64,000 bases of DNA from Orychophragmus violaceus (lineage: Eukaryota > Streptophyta > Magnoliopsida > Brassicales > Brassicaceae), in NCBI GenBank assembly GCA_030180135.1, contig CM058238.1, positions 6,685,248 to 6,749,247 on the forward strand, written 5' to 3'. The position numbers and the translations under genes are program-made. The notes under the pieces were generated by a model that searched no databases, was not told the DNA's origin, and was given only the letters and a program-made list of their open reading frames with translations. Shown in pieces: positions 36,901-48,500 of this stretch (position 1 is its first letter; every line of letters begins with the position of its first letter).

Positions 36901-38443
36901 TTCTGCCTGCATTTTGTTCATTCTCACTGCTTTCACTTCTCTCACAGAGCCTGACTTAAGACCATGGAGTAAAATCTTCTTATCGCCCATTTTAAACAGC
37001 ATGGTTAGCTTCTGGAAATCCCAAGTAATAGGTCCCCATTGTGCCAACCATTCTACTCCCAAAACCATGTCACACCCTCCTAATGGTAAAACCATAAAGT
37101 CAGCCACAAAGGAAAGACTCTTAAATTTCCACTGTAATTTCTCCACCTTAGCAGTTACTCCCATTTGCTACTTTCACCTTGGCCAAATTCATAGTAACCA
37201 ACTTACATCCCAATTTATCAGCAACTTGTGGATCAATAAAATTGTGTGTGGAGTCAGAATCAATTAATATGAACAATGATCTCTTGCCATGGACTCCTTT
37301 GACCCTCATTGTCTGAAAACTTGAGATCCCTTCCATAGCGTTTACAGAAATATGAGCACAATCACTTTCAGATTCCTCCAGTGTTTGTTCTATAACCTGC
37401 TCTTCACTCGACTCATCCTCTTCCTCTAACTCCAAAGCAAAGAGTTGAGTCTTTTTGTGCTTCAAATAATGGCCAGGAGTATACTTTTCTTCACAAAAGT
37501 AACATAATCCTGCAGCTCTTCTCTTACTCATTTCCTCTTGAGATAAGAATGGTCTTGGCTTCCCTTCCTGTGGTTTGTCTGTCAACAAAGGGTAATTCTG
37601 TTTAACCTCCTGCTCCTTCTTATATGTTAACAGACCTTTGGTGTTATTCCCAGAGTGTTTCTGTTGAGACCAAGTCTGTTGATAAGGCTTCTTGGGGTGT
37701 GCCTTCTCATACAGCCTGCCCAACACTAAACACTGTCTAACCGTCTTAGGTTCAAACATCCTAATGTGCATCTGAGTATCATTACGAAGTCCTGCCAGAT
37801 ATGCACTCACCAAATACTCCTCTGTTAACTTCACACGATTCCTTATCAGCTCAAATCTACCATGATACTCAACAATACCATCAGTTTCTCGAAGTTGCTT
37901 CAATTCAGCAATTGGATCATCTAAAAGTTCTTCAAATCTTTCTTGCAACCATGCTTTATAAGCTGGCCAATCATACAAGAAATTTGCGCCATATTCTGAT
38001 TCCATAACAGATTGATGCCACGCATATGCAAGACCATCAAAATGCATAGATGCCAATCCTACTTTCACTTCAGGAGGCGTATGATCCATCAAGAAAAACT
38101 GTTCTACCTTAGACACCCACTCTTTCATCCGTTCACCATTAAACCAAGGAAAATCCAACTTAGTTAACCTCGTCATTCCAGAATAGTGTTGGTGATTACC
38201 TGATCTACCACCGTTATACGATTGATTATGCGGTACACTCCCCGATTGATCATTGCTACTGGTTGCTTGACCTTTCGATACAGTAACCAGCTGGATCGCT
38301 TCAAATAATTCTGCGATACTCTGATCTATCTTCGAATGGAGCTTCTCATTCTGATCCGAAATTTGAACCTCCAACTCCTGAAATCTCGAACCGAATGAAG
38401 CTTCGATCTCCTTGAGCATCGTTTGCGAGCGCGTCTCCGTCAT
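33973..38443 (-). pseudogene. gag-pol of the gypsy element, broken
   Basis: Gag probably starts at 38443 (MTETRSQTML). It has a retrotransposon gag core (LDFPWFNGERMKEWV), a Cys/His knuckle (CYFC..) and a protease motif that reads DSD where DSG is expected. The gag frame stops at 37148, and the pol frame, offset, is open from 37164: RT with FFDDILIYS, RNase H (ETDACGNG), integrase zinc finger (HSGRDVT..CATCQQC) and core, then a chromodomain ending at 33973. Pol has three in-frame stops, TAG 35038-35040, TAG 34798-34800 and TAA 34099-34101, each at a place where Gln or Arg-like codons would fit. A frameshift near 37150 or a natural gag/pol frame change separates the halves. It cannot make a full polyprotein. 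Confidence 0.9.
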
Positions 38444-38460
38444 CGTTCCGAGAATCGTTT

Positions 38461-38473
38461 GAGCTCTGATACC
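38461..38473 (-). other. Primer binding site of the gypsy element
   Basis: The minus strand reads GGTATCAGAGCTC two bases inside the 5' LTR, complementary to the 3' end of initiator tRNA-Met. Confidence 0.75.
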
Positions 38474-38475
38474 TT

Positions 38476-38790
38476 TGATAGAGTAAAACCAACGATCAAT
38501 TGAATATCCGATTAAGAATGAAGTAACATGATTCCAATGTTCATTAAACACCGAATCAATACCCGAATCGACTAGAATCACGAAGGTAGAATGGATTCAA
38601 GACGAACACGAGCTTACAATCTCCAGAATTACAGAGAAAAGAGAGAGAGAGTTTGTTACAACAATTTCGAATGAAGAAGAATGAAATGTTGACGATAGTC
38701 AACAATATTAACAGACGCTCCAGCTCTCGTCTGACGTGTCATATTGACTTGTTGACTTGCTGACGTGGCTAGTCAGTTATTCCTATAACA
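38476..38790 (-). repeat. 5' LTR of the gypsy element (315 bp)
   Basis: TG..CA ends. Matches the 3' LTR apart from the deletion in the latter. It contains repeated ttgac units near its 5' end. Confidence 0.93.
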
Positions 38791-38795
38791 AAATC

Positions 38796-39210
38796 CTTCC
38801 CTTCTGTTCTTTCATATACTTCCCCAATCTTCTACTTATTGATCTCTTCCTTTCCTTTGATCTCTCTGACCTCCTCACGACCCTCTCCATTTCAGGCTTT
38901 CAAATAACCTCTTTGCTATAACAATGGTTGAACAGAAGTCGTTGCTGGTGAGAAAGTTTCGATTTTATGCAAAGAAATGAGACTTGTTTGATCTTTTTAG
39001 CTAAAAAGCGGAATTGTTTTCGTAATTTTAGTCTGATAGAGAAGAAAGATTTTGGATATAAGAGAGTGGTTTGAAGGAGAATTCACTTGTGGAGGTGTGT
39101 GTGTATATATAGAGGAGAACGTGTGGCATGCATGCATGATTACATTTTCAACTAATATTATACGTATATCCAACAGCCAAATTACAATAAATTTTTCCAC
39201 GATAGAAATG
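38796..39210. other. Intergenic sequence after the gypsy element
   Basis: CT-rich then AT-rich. An 18-codon frame follows ATG at about 38924 (MVEQKSLLVRKFRFYAKK), possibly nothing more than chance. No gene supported. Confidence 0.35.
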
Positions 39211-39993
39211 TTTTGTGGCTATATAGATTTGCCACGGATAGCCACGATTCTTATCGTGACTATTACACTAGGCCATGGTAGTCACGACAGTTTTCGTGGC
39301 TAAACGGTTATCTACGAATCAGTGGCTACGTTTATTAAATTATTGCCGACATTGACCAAATTACACCGTGCCTGAATGACATATCGACTCGTGAGCAACT
39401 GATGTGACCAGAGCCGTTGGGTGACACAAGCTAACCAAGCTCAGGCTGCGGCCCATCTAAAATATTTAGTTTTTATCGGCCCTCAAATGACAATTAGTTT
39501 CTTTATCCTAGTGGTATTAGTCCTGATTTTCCACGTTCAGGTACAGGGTTCGACCCTCTTTGTAGACATCTAATTGCCCTTTTTCCTAGCTTGCGGCCCT
39601 CTAAATCCTAAAAACGGCTCTGGATGTGACTAAAATCATAAGCCACGGATAGTCACGAAAGATTTCGTGGCTATATAGATATTTTATTCATCCACGAAAA
39701 GTTTCGTGGCTATACTTTTCCACGAAATATTTACATCTATTCGTGGCTAAGTTTTCCACGATTAGCCACGAACTGTTTTGTGGAAAGGTAGCCACGAACA
39801 ATTTCGTGGCTAGTCGTGGATATCAGTTTCCACGAACGGTTCGTGACTAATCGTGGAAAACTTAGCCACGAATAACCACGACCATGTTTTCGTGGCTATT
39901 TAGCCACGAATAGCACGAAATAACCACGAATTAGTCACAAATTAAAAAAAATTCGTGGCTAATTCGTGACTATTCAACAAATTTTTTGTAGTG
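39211..39993. mobile_element. CACTA-like DNA element, one end recognisable
   Basis: The right end reads, inverted, CACTACAAAAAATTTGTTGA, the terminal signature of CACTA (En/Spm) elements. The body has about a dozen exact copies of CGTGGCTA or its complement in both orientations, plus many variants, like the subterminal transposase-binding arrays of this superfamily. No matching CACTA end is visible on the left, so it is truncated or decayed there. A hAT MITE is nested inside. The left limit is approximate. Confidence 0.7.
39409..39622. mobile_element. hAT MITE nested in the CACTA-like element
   Basis: Ends CAGAGCCGTT and AACGGCTCTG are inverted repeats and GATGTGAC is duplicated on both sides (39401-39408, 39623-39630). 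An 8-bp duplication with CAG..CTG ends is typical of hAT. Inside, GGGTTCGACCC (about 39547) matches a pol III B-box. Confidence 0.88.
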
Positions 39994-40701
39994 CTTGTAG
40001 TTCGAACATTTCAGATCGTAGCCCGACTTTTATTACTAAATCGAATTTCCGTAACAACAGTCTCAACACACTTAGATTAAATGATAGGCCAAAGAAACAG
40101 TCAATTGACGTCTAAAATTTTTAAACATTAATATAAAATAAAATTATATAAAAATTTTTAAATGTGCGTAAAATCCAACACGATTTTTCAAATCATTGGG
40201 CAGGGCCAGGGTAACTGTCAACCAAATAAACTTTTTGTTAGTCCTTTCTTTGCTCAATTTTGGTGTGTATTTGACCACACTATTCCATAAAACAGAGAAT
40301 TTTGTAGACATTCAAAAGCTTGTTTCTTTGTGAGAGAGGCTCATGAAACACATGGACTCGGTATTGTCACCAACCTTATCTTCCGGCCTCAGAATTTAAA
40401 CGATAACATTATTAGCAAGATCTCACTACGAGAATAAGTAAACAGGTTGACCAAAAAAAAAAAAAAAAGAATAAGTAAACAGTGAATACATTATAATTTT
40501 TGAGAAAAACGTTAACATTGCTGGATTTCTTGACTCTTCCTCTGAACTTGAAAAGTCAGCCTTGACTAGCTTTATCCTTATCTATTTACGCGTCCTTGCT
40601 CTTTTACGTGGTTATGAGCCCCACACATATGCAAAACCGCTTTTTGTTATATCTTCTTCTGATCTGAAAGCTTTGTGATCCTCTTCTTCATTTTCTTGAT
40701 C
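39994..40701. other. Upstream region of the TIR-NBS-LRR gene
   Basis: No gene seen. It holds the presumed promoter, with several W-box cores in its last 430 bases. Confidence 0.5.
40271..40567. promoter_or_regulatory. Cluster of W-box cores upstream of the resistance gene
   Basis: TTGACC at 40271-40276 and 40447-40452, TTGACT at 40530-40535 and 40562-40567, all on the plus strand within 431 bases of the start codon. WRKY factors of plant immunity bind TTGAC(C/T). The spacing is suggestive, but the core is short and chance matches are possible. Confidence 0.45.
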
Positions 40702-41595
40702 ATGGCTTCTTCATCATCTCTGTCTCGCAATTGGTTGTATGATCTCTTCCCAAGCTTCTGTGGAGAAGATGTGCGCAGAGCATTTCTTAGCCACGTTCTG
40801 AAAGAGTTCAAGAGCAAGGGAATCACACCTTTCATTGATAATGAGATTGAGCGAGGCCAATCCATCGGTCCCGAGCTCGTACTAGCGATCAGACAATCAA
40901 GGGTTGCCATTGTCTTGCTCTCTAGTAAATACGCTTCTTCAAGCTGGTGTTTGGATGAGTTAGTGGAAATCATGAAGTGCAGGGAAAGGGATCAACAAAC
41001 AGTGATGACCATTTTCTATGGAGTGGATCCATCTGATGTTAGGAAGCAAACCGGAGTTTTCGGAGATACCTTTGATAAAACCTGTAAGGACAAAACAGAA
41101 GAGGTGAAGCAGGCATGGAGGCAAGCTTTGAAGGATGTCTCGAATATAGCTGGTTACCACTCTCACAACTGGTTCGTTCGCTTTTACTTCCACTTGCATA
41201 TTATCTGTAGCTACTAGCAGCTACTTTTCATGATGACTGTTTTAATGATAGCCTCTGTTTTTGCTAGGGAGAGTGAAGCGGCTATGATCAACAAAATTGC
41301 CTCAGATGTTACGGGTGTGTTGGGTATGACACCATCAAAGGATTTTGATGACTTTGTTGGCATGAGAGCTCGTATCACGGAGATAATGTTGTTGTTGAGC
41401 CTACACTCAGATAACGTTAAGATGTTAGGGATCGTGGGTCCTGCTGGGATTGGTAAGACAAGCACTGCCAGAGCTTTGTACAACCAACTCTCTCCTGGTT
41501 TTCAATTCAGCACATTTATTGAGGATATCAGAGGAAGTAATACGAGCCCTTTTGACTCCTATCAATTGCGGTTGGATTATCAAAAAAAGTTATTG

Positions 41596-41919
41596 GCCCT
41601 GTTCGTTTTGCAGTCGCTAGCGATCAGCGACAGCGGCAGCGACAGTCGCTGCGACAGTCGCTATGTTGTTCGTTTTAGAGTCGCTGCGACTGTCGCTAAT
41701 TTTTTTTTTTAAAAATCGCTACTAAAATCAGCGACCGGATTTTTAGTCGCCAATCGCTGATTTGGAGTCGCTGCGATAGTCGCTGTCGCTAGCGACTGTC
41801 AAACGAACATGATTGAGTCGCTGTCGCTGTCGCTATCGATGTAATAGCGACTGTCAAACGAACATGTTTCGAGTCGCTGTCGCTATCGCTGTCGCCAGCG
41901 ACTGCGAAACGAACAGGGC
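41596..41919. mobile_element. Inverted-repeat DNA element inside the NB-ARC exon
   Basis: Ends GCCCTGTTCGTTTTGCAGTC and, inverted, GCCCTGTTCGTTTCGCAGTC form a terminal inverted repeat of about 28 bp. TATTG is duplicated outside (41591-41595, 41920-41924). The interior is made of repeats of GTCGCT/AGCGAC in both orientations. Taking away the element and one TATTG brings the exon back into one frame with the family-typical residues KLLSQIFKQ at the join, which confirms the boundaries. A 5-bp duplication does not fit the usual plant superfamilies; unclassified. Confidence 0.9.
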
Positions 41920-44900
41920 TATTGTCTCAGATTTTCAAGCAAACGGATATTGAGGTTCCTCACTTGGAAGTGACTCGACAAAAGCTGGGAGACAAAAAAG
42001 TGTTGGTTTGTCTTGATGAAGTGGATTGCTTGTGGCAACTAGAGGCAATGGCAAAAAACCAGCCTGGATGGTTTGGTCCAGGAAGTATGATTATCATTAC
42101 AACCGAAGATAGAAAACTTCTCAAGGCACACGGGATCAATCTTATTTACGAGATGGAATTTCCAACTATGGATGAGTCTCTTCAGATCTTCTGCCTATAT
42201 GCTTTTGGTCAAAATTCTCCATATGATGGTTTTGATGAGCTTGCTAGGGTAGTTAGTAATCTTGCTGGTGATCTTCCTCTAGGCCTGAGAGTCATGGGAT
42301 TGTATCTACGAGGAATGTCCAGGGACGAGTGGATAGACGCACTACCAAGGCTCAGGTCTAGCCTTGACAAGGAAATTGAATCAACTCTAAGATTTAGCTA
42401 CGACATCTTAAGTGATAAAGATAAAGCTCTTTTTCTGCATATTGCATGTTTCTTCGTTGGTTTAAAGGTTGATATCTTAAAAAGGTGTCTAGCAAACAGT
42501 GGTTTGGACGTCAACCATGGGCTTCAAATCTTAGTTCAGAAATCTCTCTTATCTATAGACAATAAATATCTGGGGATGCATCGTTTACTGCAACAAATGG
42601 GTCAAGAAATTGTCTATAAACAGTCTTTGGATGAGCCTGGAAAGCGACAGTTCTTGATGGATACCAAGGAGATTTATGATTTACTTGAAGAAAATACTGT
42701 AAGTTCTTTTTTTTTTTTACATCTGCAGTCTTCTATTTCCTTGGTTTTTGTGCTGATATTTTGTTCTTTTTTGAATAATTGTCTATTCTAGGGTACTGGA
42801 ACTGTTCTAGGCATAAAGCTCCGATATTTAGAGAGCGAGAAAATCGAAATAAGTAAAACTGCTTTCCAAGGGATGAATAACCTCCAGTTTCTATTTGTGG
42901 ACACTGATACCGTATGCATACCCGAAGAAGGCCTCAACTGTCTTCCGGACAAACTCAGATTAATACATTGGGACCACTGTCCATTGAGATTTTGGCCTCC
43001 CAAGTTCTCTGGCAAGTTTCTTGTCCAACTAATCATGCAATACAGCAAATTTGAGAAGCTTTGGGACGGAATCAAAGTAAACATAGTCTGCAAGTTTTTT
43101 TTATTGTATTGCTGTAAAGCGCTATTAGTTATTTCTCTAAAACTTATCTTTTCTTTTTTTTGTATAGCCTCTCCAATGCCTCAAGCGGATGGATTTGAGT
43201 TGGTCTCAATATCTGAAAGAGATTCCAGATCTCACAAAAGCAACAAGTCTCGAGGAATTGAGCCTCTTTGAGTGCCCAGGTTTGAAAGAACTCAGAGGTT
43301 GCTCAAATTTGGAAAAACTCCGTGGTTGCTCGAGTTTAAAAAAGCTCTATCTGCAACAAACTGCGATAGAGGAAGTGCCATCATCAGTCAGCTCTAATTG
43401 GTTTTGTCTTTATAGATTGGATATGTCATGGTGTAGAAACCTCAAGGAGTTCCCAAATGTTCCGGACAGCATCGTAGAGTTGGTTTTGTGCAGTACAAGG
43501 ATAGAGGAAGTTCCTGCATGGATTGAGAATCTGTCTCGTCTGCGTAAACTAATTATGCATGGATGCAAGAAGCTGAAAAATATATCTCCAAACATTTCAA
43601 AGTTGGAGAATCTTGAGGTTCTTGGTCTGTGTATTTGTGCGCAAAATGAGTATGATATTGTGTTTGTAGATGAAATTTACCCTGACGTATTTCAAGCAGT
43701 AATCGAGTGGGGGCCTGAATTGAAGCGCAGTTGGATGTTACTATCAGACTTCGAAATTCACTATATTTTACCGATATGTCTACCTGCCAAGGCCCTATCA
43801 TTATGTTTAAGCAGTTACGGTATCAAGACTATTCCAGATTACATAAGACGTCTCCCGGGACTAATTAAGCTTGATGTCAAAGAATGCCGAAAGCTCGTAG
43901 CACTTCCACCGCTTCCAGGGTCCCTCCTATCTATAGATGCAGAAGATTGTGAATCCTTGAAGAGAATAGTCTCTTCTTTTCGAAATCCAAAGATTTGCCT
44001 AAACTTTGCTGGCTGCCTCAGCCTGAATAAAAAAACGAGAAAGCTCATCCAGATATCAGATTGTGAATCTGCGCTTGTACCAGGTGTAGAAGTGCCTGCT
44101 CACTTCACTCACCGAGCTACTTCAGGTTCCTTAACGATCAATCGGACTCCAGGACCTCTTCCTTCATCCTTCAGATTCAAAGCTTGCATCTTGCTGTCAA
44201 AAGTTGATAGTGTCGAGGATGAGAATCTAATGATAGGTGGTGTGTCTTGTTCCGTCAGTGGTAAACAGAATGGCCTCACTATCCAATATGGATCAAATCA
44301 GCACCATATGTCATGTCAATATGATGGATACGTTGACCATCTATATATATTTGAAGATTCATTATGTCTAAACCAAGATTGCCCTGAAGTCGAAGAAGTC
44401 ACTTTCAGCGAGCTTGTGTTTGAGTTCATAGGCCATGGTAAAATCTGGAAGGTGAAAGGCTGTGGTGTACGAATTTTGGTCCCTCATTGTATTATTGATG
44501 GAAATGCAGATGGTGATGATGATGATGATGATGATAATGATGGTGACAAAGATGACAATGACGATGATGATGATGATGATGATTGTGGCGAAGATGAAAG
44601 TGATGATGATGGTGAAGGTTCTGACTGTCTCAACCTAAATCAAGAAGCGATAGAGCTTATCCAGATATCAGATTGCAAATATGCGCTCTTACCGGGTGAA
44701 GAAGTGCCTGCACATTTCCCTCACCAAGCTACTTCAGGTTCCCTAACGATCACTCAGACTCCAACACCTCTTCCTTCATCCTTCAGATTCAAAGCATGCA
44801 TCTTGCTGTCAAGAGACAATATTAATCTCGAGGATCACTATGATAATCCTTTTGATGCGGATGATGAAGAGGATGAGGATTTATTGATGTGTGTGTCTTA

Positions 44901-45281
44901 TAGCTTCAGGGAGAATGGCCTCACTGTCTCATATGGATCAAACCAACACGATATGCCTTATATATATGGATATGAAGACCGTTTATATACATTTGAAGAT
45001 TCTTTTTGTCTAAACCAGGATTGCCATGAAGCCCAAGAAGCCACTTTTAACGAGCTTGCGTTTCAGTTCAAAGTCCATTATAACCATTGGAAGGTGAAAG
45101 GCTGCGGTGTACAACTTTTGGAGGTCCATCATATTTTTATTGACGGAAAAGAAACTGGAGACGAAGAAGAATCTGGATGTGGTGTCGAAGATGAGAGTGA
45201 TGATGATCATGAAGGTGCTGAGGATGAATATGATGAAGTTGGTAATGGTGATAATGATGACGTTGAGGAGGATATAGAGGA

Positions 45282-45374
45282 GGTTGCAGATGAAACTCAA
45301 GAAGGAAAAGAATCTGGACGTGATGAGGATGCAGAGACGAGGAGCAGGAAACGAATGAGGTTAAGCCTTGTGTA
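45282..45374. repeat. 93-bp direct repeat flanking the copia element, left copy
   Basis: Last 93 bases of resistance-gene coding sequence, ending in GTG TA of the original stop region. Repeated exactly at 50043-50135. Confidence 0.93.
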
Positions 45375-45377
45375 TAC

Positions 45378-45536
45378 AGAGATTTCCACAGCTATGAGTG
45401 CTGTGTTAATGAGTGCTCTCTCTTTACAACTAATGTAGAACATTATTCTAATTACAGGAATGCTTTACACCTAAGGTAGGACATTAGATCAATTATGACA
45501 TATCTCTTTTCACCTAACAACTCTAGCTGGCTAACA
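45378..45536 (-). repeat. 3' LTR of the copia element, truncated
   Basis: Matches 49884-50042 base for base as far as I can read. The 60 bp that would complete its outer end are missing. Confidence 0.92.
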
Positions 45537-45543
45537 CACCCCC

Positions 45544-48500
45544 TCAAGATGGACTATGCGCAGCTAGACCAATCTTGATACACAAAGGCTTGAACTTGGC
45601 ACGAGGTAATGGCTTCGTAAGACAGTCCGCTAGTTGATCAGAAGAACTAACATGAGCTACTCGTAAGACCCCTGTTTGAACAAGCTCTCGAATAACATGG
45701 TAATCCACCGCAACATGTTTCATACGAGAGTGAAAGATAGGATTAGCAGACAGATAGGTAGCTCCTATATTATCACAATAAATGACCGGTTTCTGTGACA
45801 AGGTAAGGCCAAGTTCCCTGAGTAACGCAACAACCCATTCGACTTCAGATGCTGTTTGTGAAACTGATTTGTATTCAGCTTCAGTAGATGATCGAGCAAT
45901 TGTTTTCTGCTTCTTCGAGGACCAAGAGACAAGATGTTTACCAACATAGACAAGATAGGCACCTGTAGAAGCATAGTTATCTCGATCCCCTGCCCAATCC
46001 GCATCTGAAAAAGCATGAACATGTAACGGATTGGAAGCAGAGAAGAAGATACCATGATACTTTGAACCGGAGAGGTAACGAAGGATCCGCTTTGCAGCAA
46101 CCCAATGGTCCGAGCGAGGTTGATGCATATACTGCGATAGTTTATTCACTGCATACGCTATGTCGGGACGTGTGAATAACAAGTATTGTAAGCCACCAAT
46201 GACTGACCTATACTCTGTGGGATCAACAAGAAGAGATCCAGAAGCTGCCGTAAGGGTAGGAGAATCTGCCATTGGAGTGGCGACCGGAGTAGCAGCCACC
46301 ATATTTGTCCGATGCAACAAGTCATTAATGTATTTTGTTTGTGTCAATTGAAGACCCTCAGTTGAGCGTGAGACTTCAAGACCAAGAAAGTAACTCAAAT
46401 CGCCAAGGTCCTTAAGCGAGAAGCGCTTAGCCAGAAGGTCAATAAATTGTTGAACATGCGAAGATGAATTCCCTGTAACAACAATATCATCAACATAGAT
46501 CAAGACAAAGATGATAATGCCATCACGATGTGCAATGAATAAGCTTGTATCAGCCACAGAGTTCCTGAAACCAAGCGTGAGAAGAAAATCTCGAAGAGCA
46601 TGATACCAGGCCCGAGGCGCTTGCTTCAATCCGTAAATGGCCTTCTTAAGCTTACAAACATAGGTAGGCTTATCTTGATCAATAAATCCAGGCGGCTGAG
46701 CCATGTAAACATCCTCACTCAAGTCTCCTTGCAAGAATGCATTATTAACATCAAGCTGCCTTAAGACCCATCCATTAGCAACAGCTTGACCTATAACAAT
46801 GCGAATGGTAGGATGCTTAACCACCGGACTGAATGTTTCAAAGTAATCAATGCCTGGTCGTTGCGTAAAGCCCTTTGCCACCAGCCTTGATTTAAGCTTA
46901 TCAATCGAACCATCTGCCTTTCTCTTGATTCGAAATACCCAACGACAACCAACCAAATTATATGATGAATCCGGAGGAACAAGAACCCAAGTACCATTCT
47001 GTAGCTGTGAGTTAATCTCATCACACATGGAAGAACGCCAGCGTTCATCCTTGAGTGCCTGAATATGAGTATTGGGCTCAATATCATTGCTGAGAATTCT
47101 TTGCATAGTCATTGCATATCGTGGATTCTTCTTCACGATGTGGTTTTTAGCACGCGTTTGCATTTGATGCTGATTAGCAGGAGCCTGAACAACAGAACGC
47201 ACATCGGAAGATAACAAATCCCCAGCAGGAGACGTTGGACACTCATCAGAAAATTGCAGGTCGTGACCTGCATCCAACAACATAGATGGTAAAATATCTG
47301 GAACAGAGGTGGTCCGCTTGTGTGAGAACGACGAAGCCGAAGCTTGATCAGGCAGTGGAGATCGTGTTTGCAAAGGTGAGCTAGGCAAGGGATCGGTAAC
47401 CACAGGTTGGACTGGATACAATGTAGGGAATGACTGCAGCAGAGGAAGATCCGAGGATAAACAATTCGAATCTGCAACAGAAGAAGACAACAAAGGCGAC
47501 TGGAAGGGAAATTGTGATTCAAAAAACTCAACATGTCTTGAAGAGTATAAGCGAGAAGATGTTTTATCAAAACAAAGATAGGCACTTTGAGACAAGGAAT
47601 AACCCAAGAACACACAAGGAGTGGATCGAGGATCAAGTTTATGCTTTGAGTATGGGCGCAACCACGGATAACAGAGGCACCCAAACACTCGTAGCTTCAA
47701 ATAATTTGGTCTTTCTTGAAATAAAACTTCATAAGGAATTTTGTTATGAATAGAAGAGCTGGGCAAACGATTGATTAAATAAACAGCCGTTGAAAAGGCA
47801 AAGGACCAAAACTTGACAGGTATATGAGCATGAGATAAGAGCGCAAGACCTGTTTCGACAATATGTCGATGTTTGCGTTCCGAAATCCCATTGTGCTCAG
47901 GAGTATGTGGAGGTGAGGTTCTGTGAGAAATGCCATGTTTGGCAAGAAAAGATGTAAGAACCTGAAATTCACCTCCATTGTCAGAGTAAAAGGTTACAAT
48001 GCGAGTGTTAAATCGATTTTCAACAAGTTCTTTAAAACGAACAAATGTTTCAAAAACCTCTGACTTTCTTTTTAAAGGGTAAAACCAAGTATAGCGTGAG
48101 AAATGATCAACTATCACAAGGTAATATTTAAACCCATCAAACGAATGAACAGGTGAAGTCCACACGTCCGAATATAAAAGCTCAAGTGGTCGTGTAGAAG
48201 ATAAGGTGTTTGTGCCAAAGGAAATTTTATGACTTTTATTCATTGAACACGAGTTGCAAATCAAGGGAGAAGAAAGCTTATTAGTGAAAGGTAAAGAACA
48301 CTTAGAAAGCATATGATTTAAAACATCAAGAGCTGGATGACCCAGTCGTGAATGCCACTGGATCGGAGAAGTCTTTATTGCTGAAAGAACACTGATTTTG
48401 GTAGAAGATGGAACTGACTGCAGCCACTCATACATGCCATTCCTACTTTGTCCTGTCTTGAGAATCACCCCCGTGGTTAGATCCCTTACCTGAAACGACC

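Larger units (their letters stand above)
33703..38790 (-). mobile_element. Ty3/gypsy LTR retrotransposon, chromovirus type, decayed
   Basis: Element reads on the minus strand. LTRs are 33703-33960 (3') and 38476-38790 (5'), with TG..CA ends and the 5-bp target duplication AAATC at 33698-33702 and 38791-38795. The primer site GGTATCAGAGC (minus strand of 38461-38473) fits initiator tRNA-Met. A purine tract (cagggagga) lies inside the 3' LTR edge. The order gag, protease, RT, RNase H, integrase, chromodomain is that of Ty3/gypsy. The short LTRs and C-terminal chromodomain suggest a Reina-like chromovirus, an inference. Coding defects are described with its pol. Confidence 0.95.
40702..45438 (+). 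pseudogene. TIR-NBS-LRR resistance-type gene with two post-LRR domains, interrupted by a transposon
   Basis: Exons 40702-41171, 41268-42698, 42792-43076, 43168-45438. TIR domain: about residues 10-150 (FCGEDVRRAFLSHVLKEF; WCLDELVEI includes the NADase Glu). NB-ARC: GPAGIGKTST Walker A, KKVLVCLDEVD kinase-2, SMIIITTEDRK, DLPLGLRVMG, MHRLLQQMG. LRRs follow. Then two C-terminal jelly-roll/Ig-like (C-JID) copies, about 44047-44500 and 44650-45150 (both with VPAHF, ATSGSLTI, PLPSSFRFKACILLS), joined and followed by Asp/Glu-rich linkers. Exon 2 carries a 324-bp transposon (41596-41919); the net 329-bp insertion shifts the frame and stops translation at 41712, leaving a TIR plus partial NB protein of about 304 residues. 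The rest of the frame is open, so the damage looks recent. The stop codon is altered by a copia insertion, adding 22 LTR-encoded residues. The family senses pathogen effectors and triggers cell death in the cytosol. Confidence 0.9.

Noticed and set aside
38924..38980. 18-codon peptide frame MVEQKSLLVR...
   Set aside because: Too short and without conservation evidence; noted only as part of the intergenic region.
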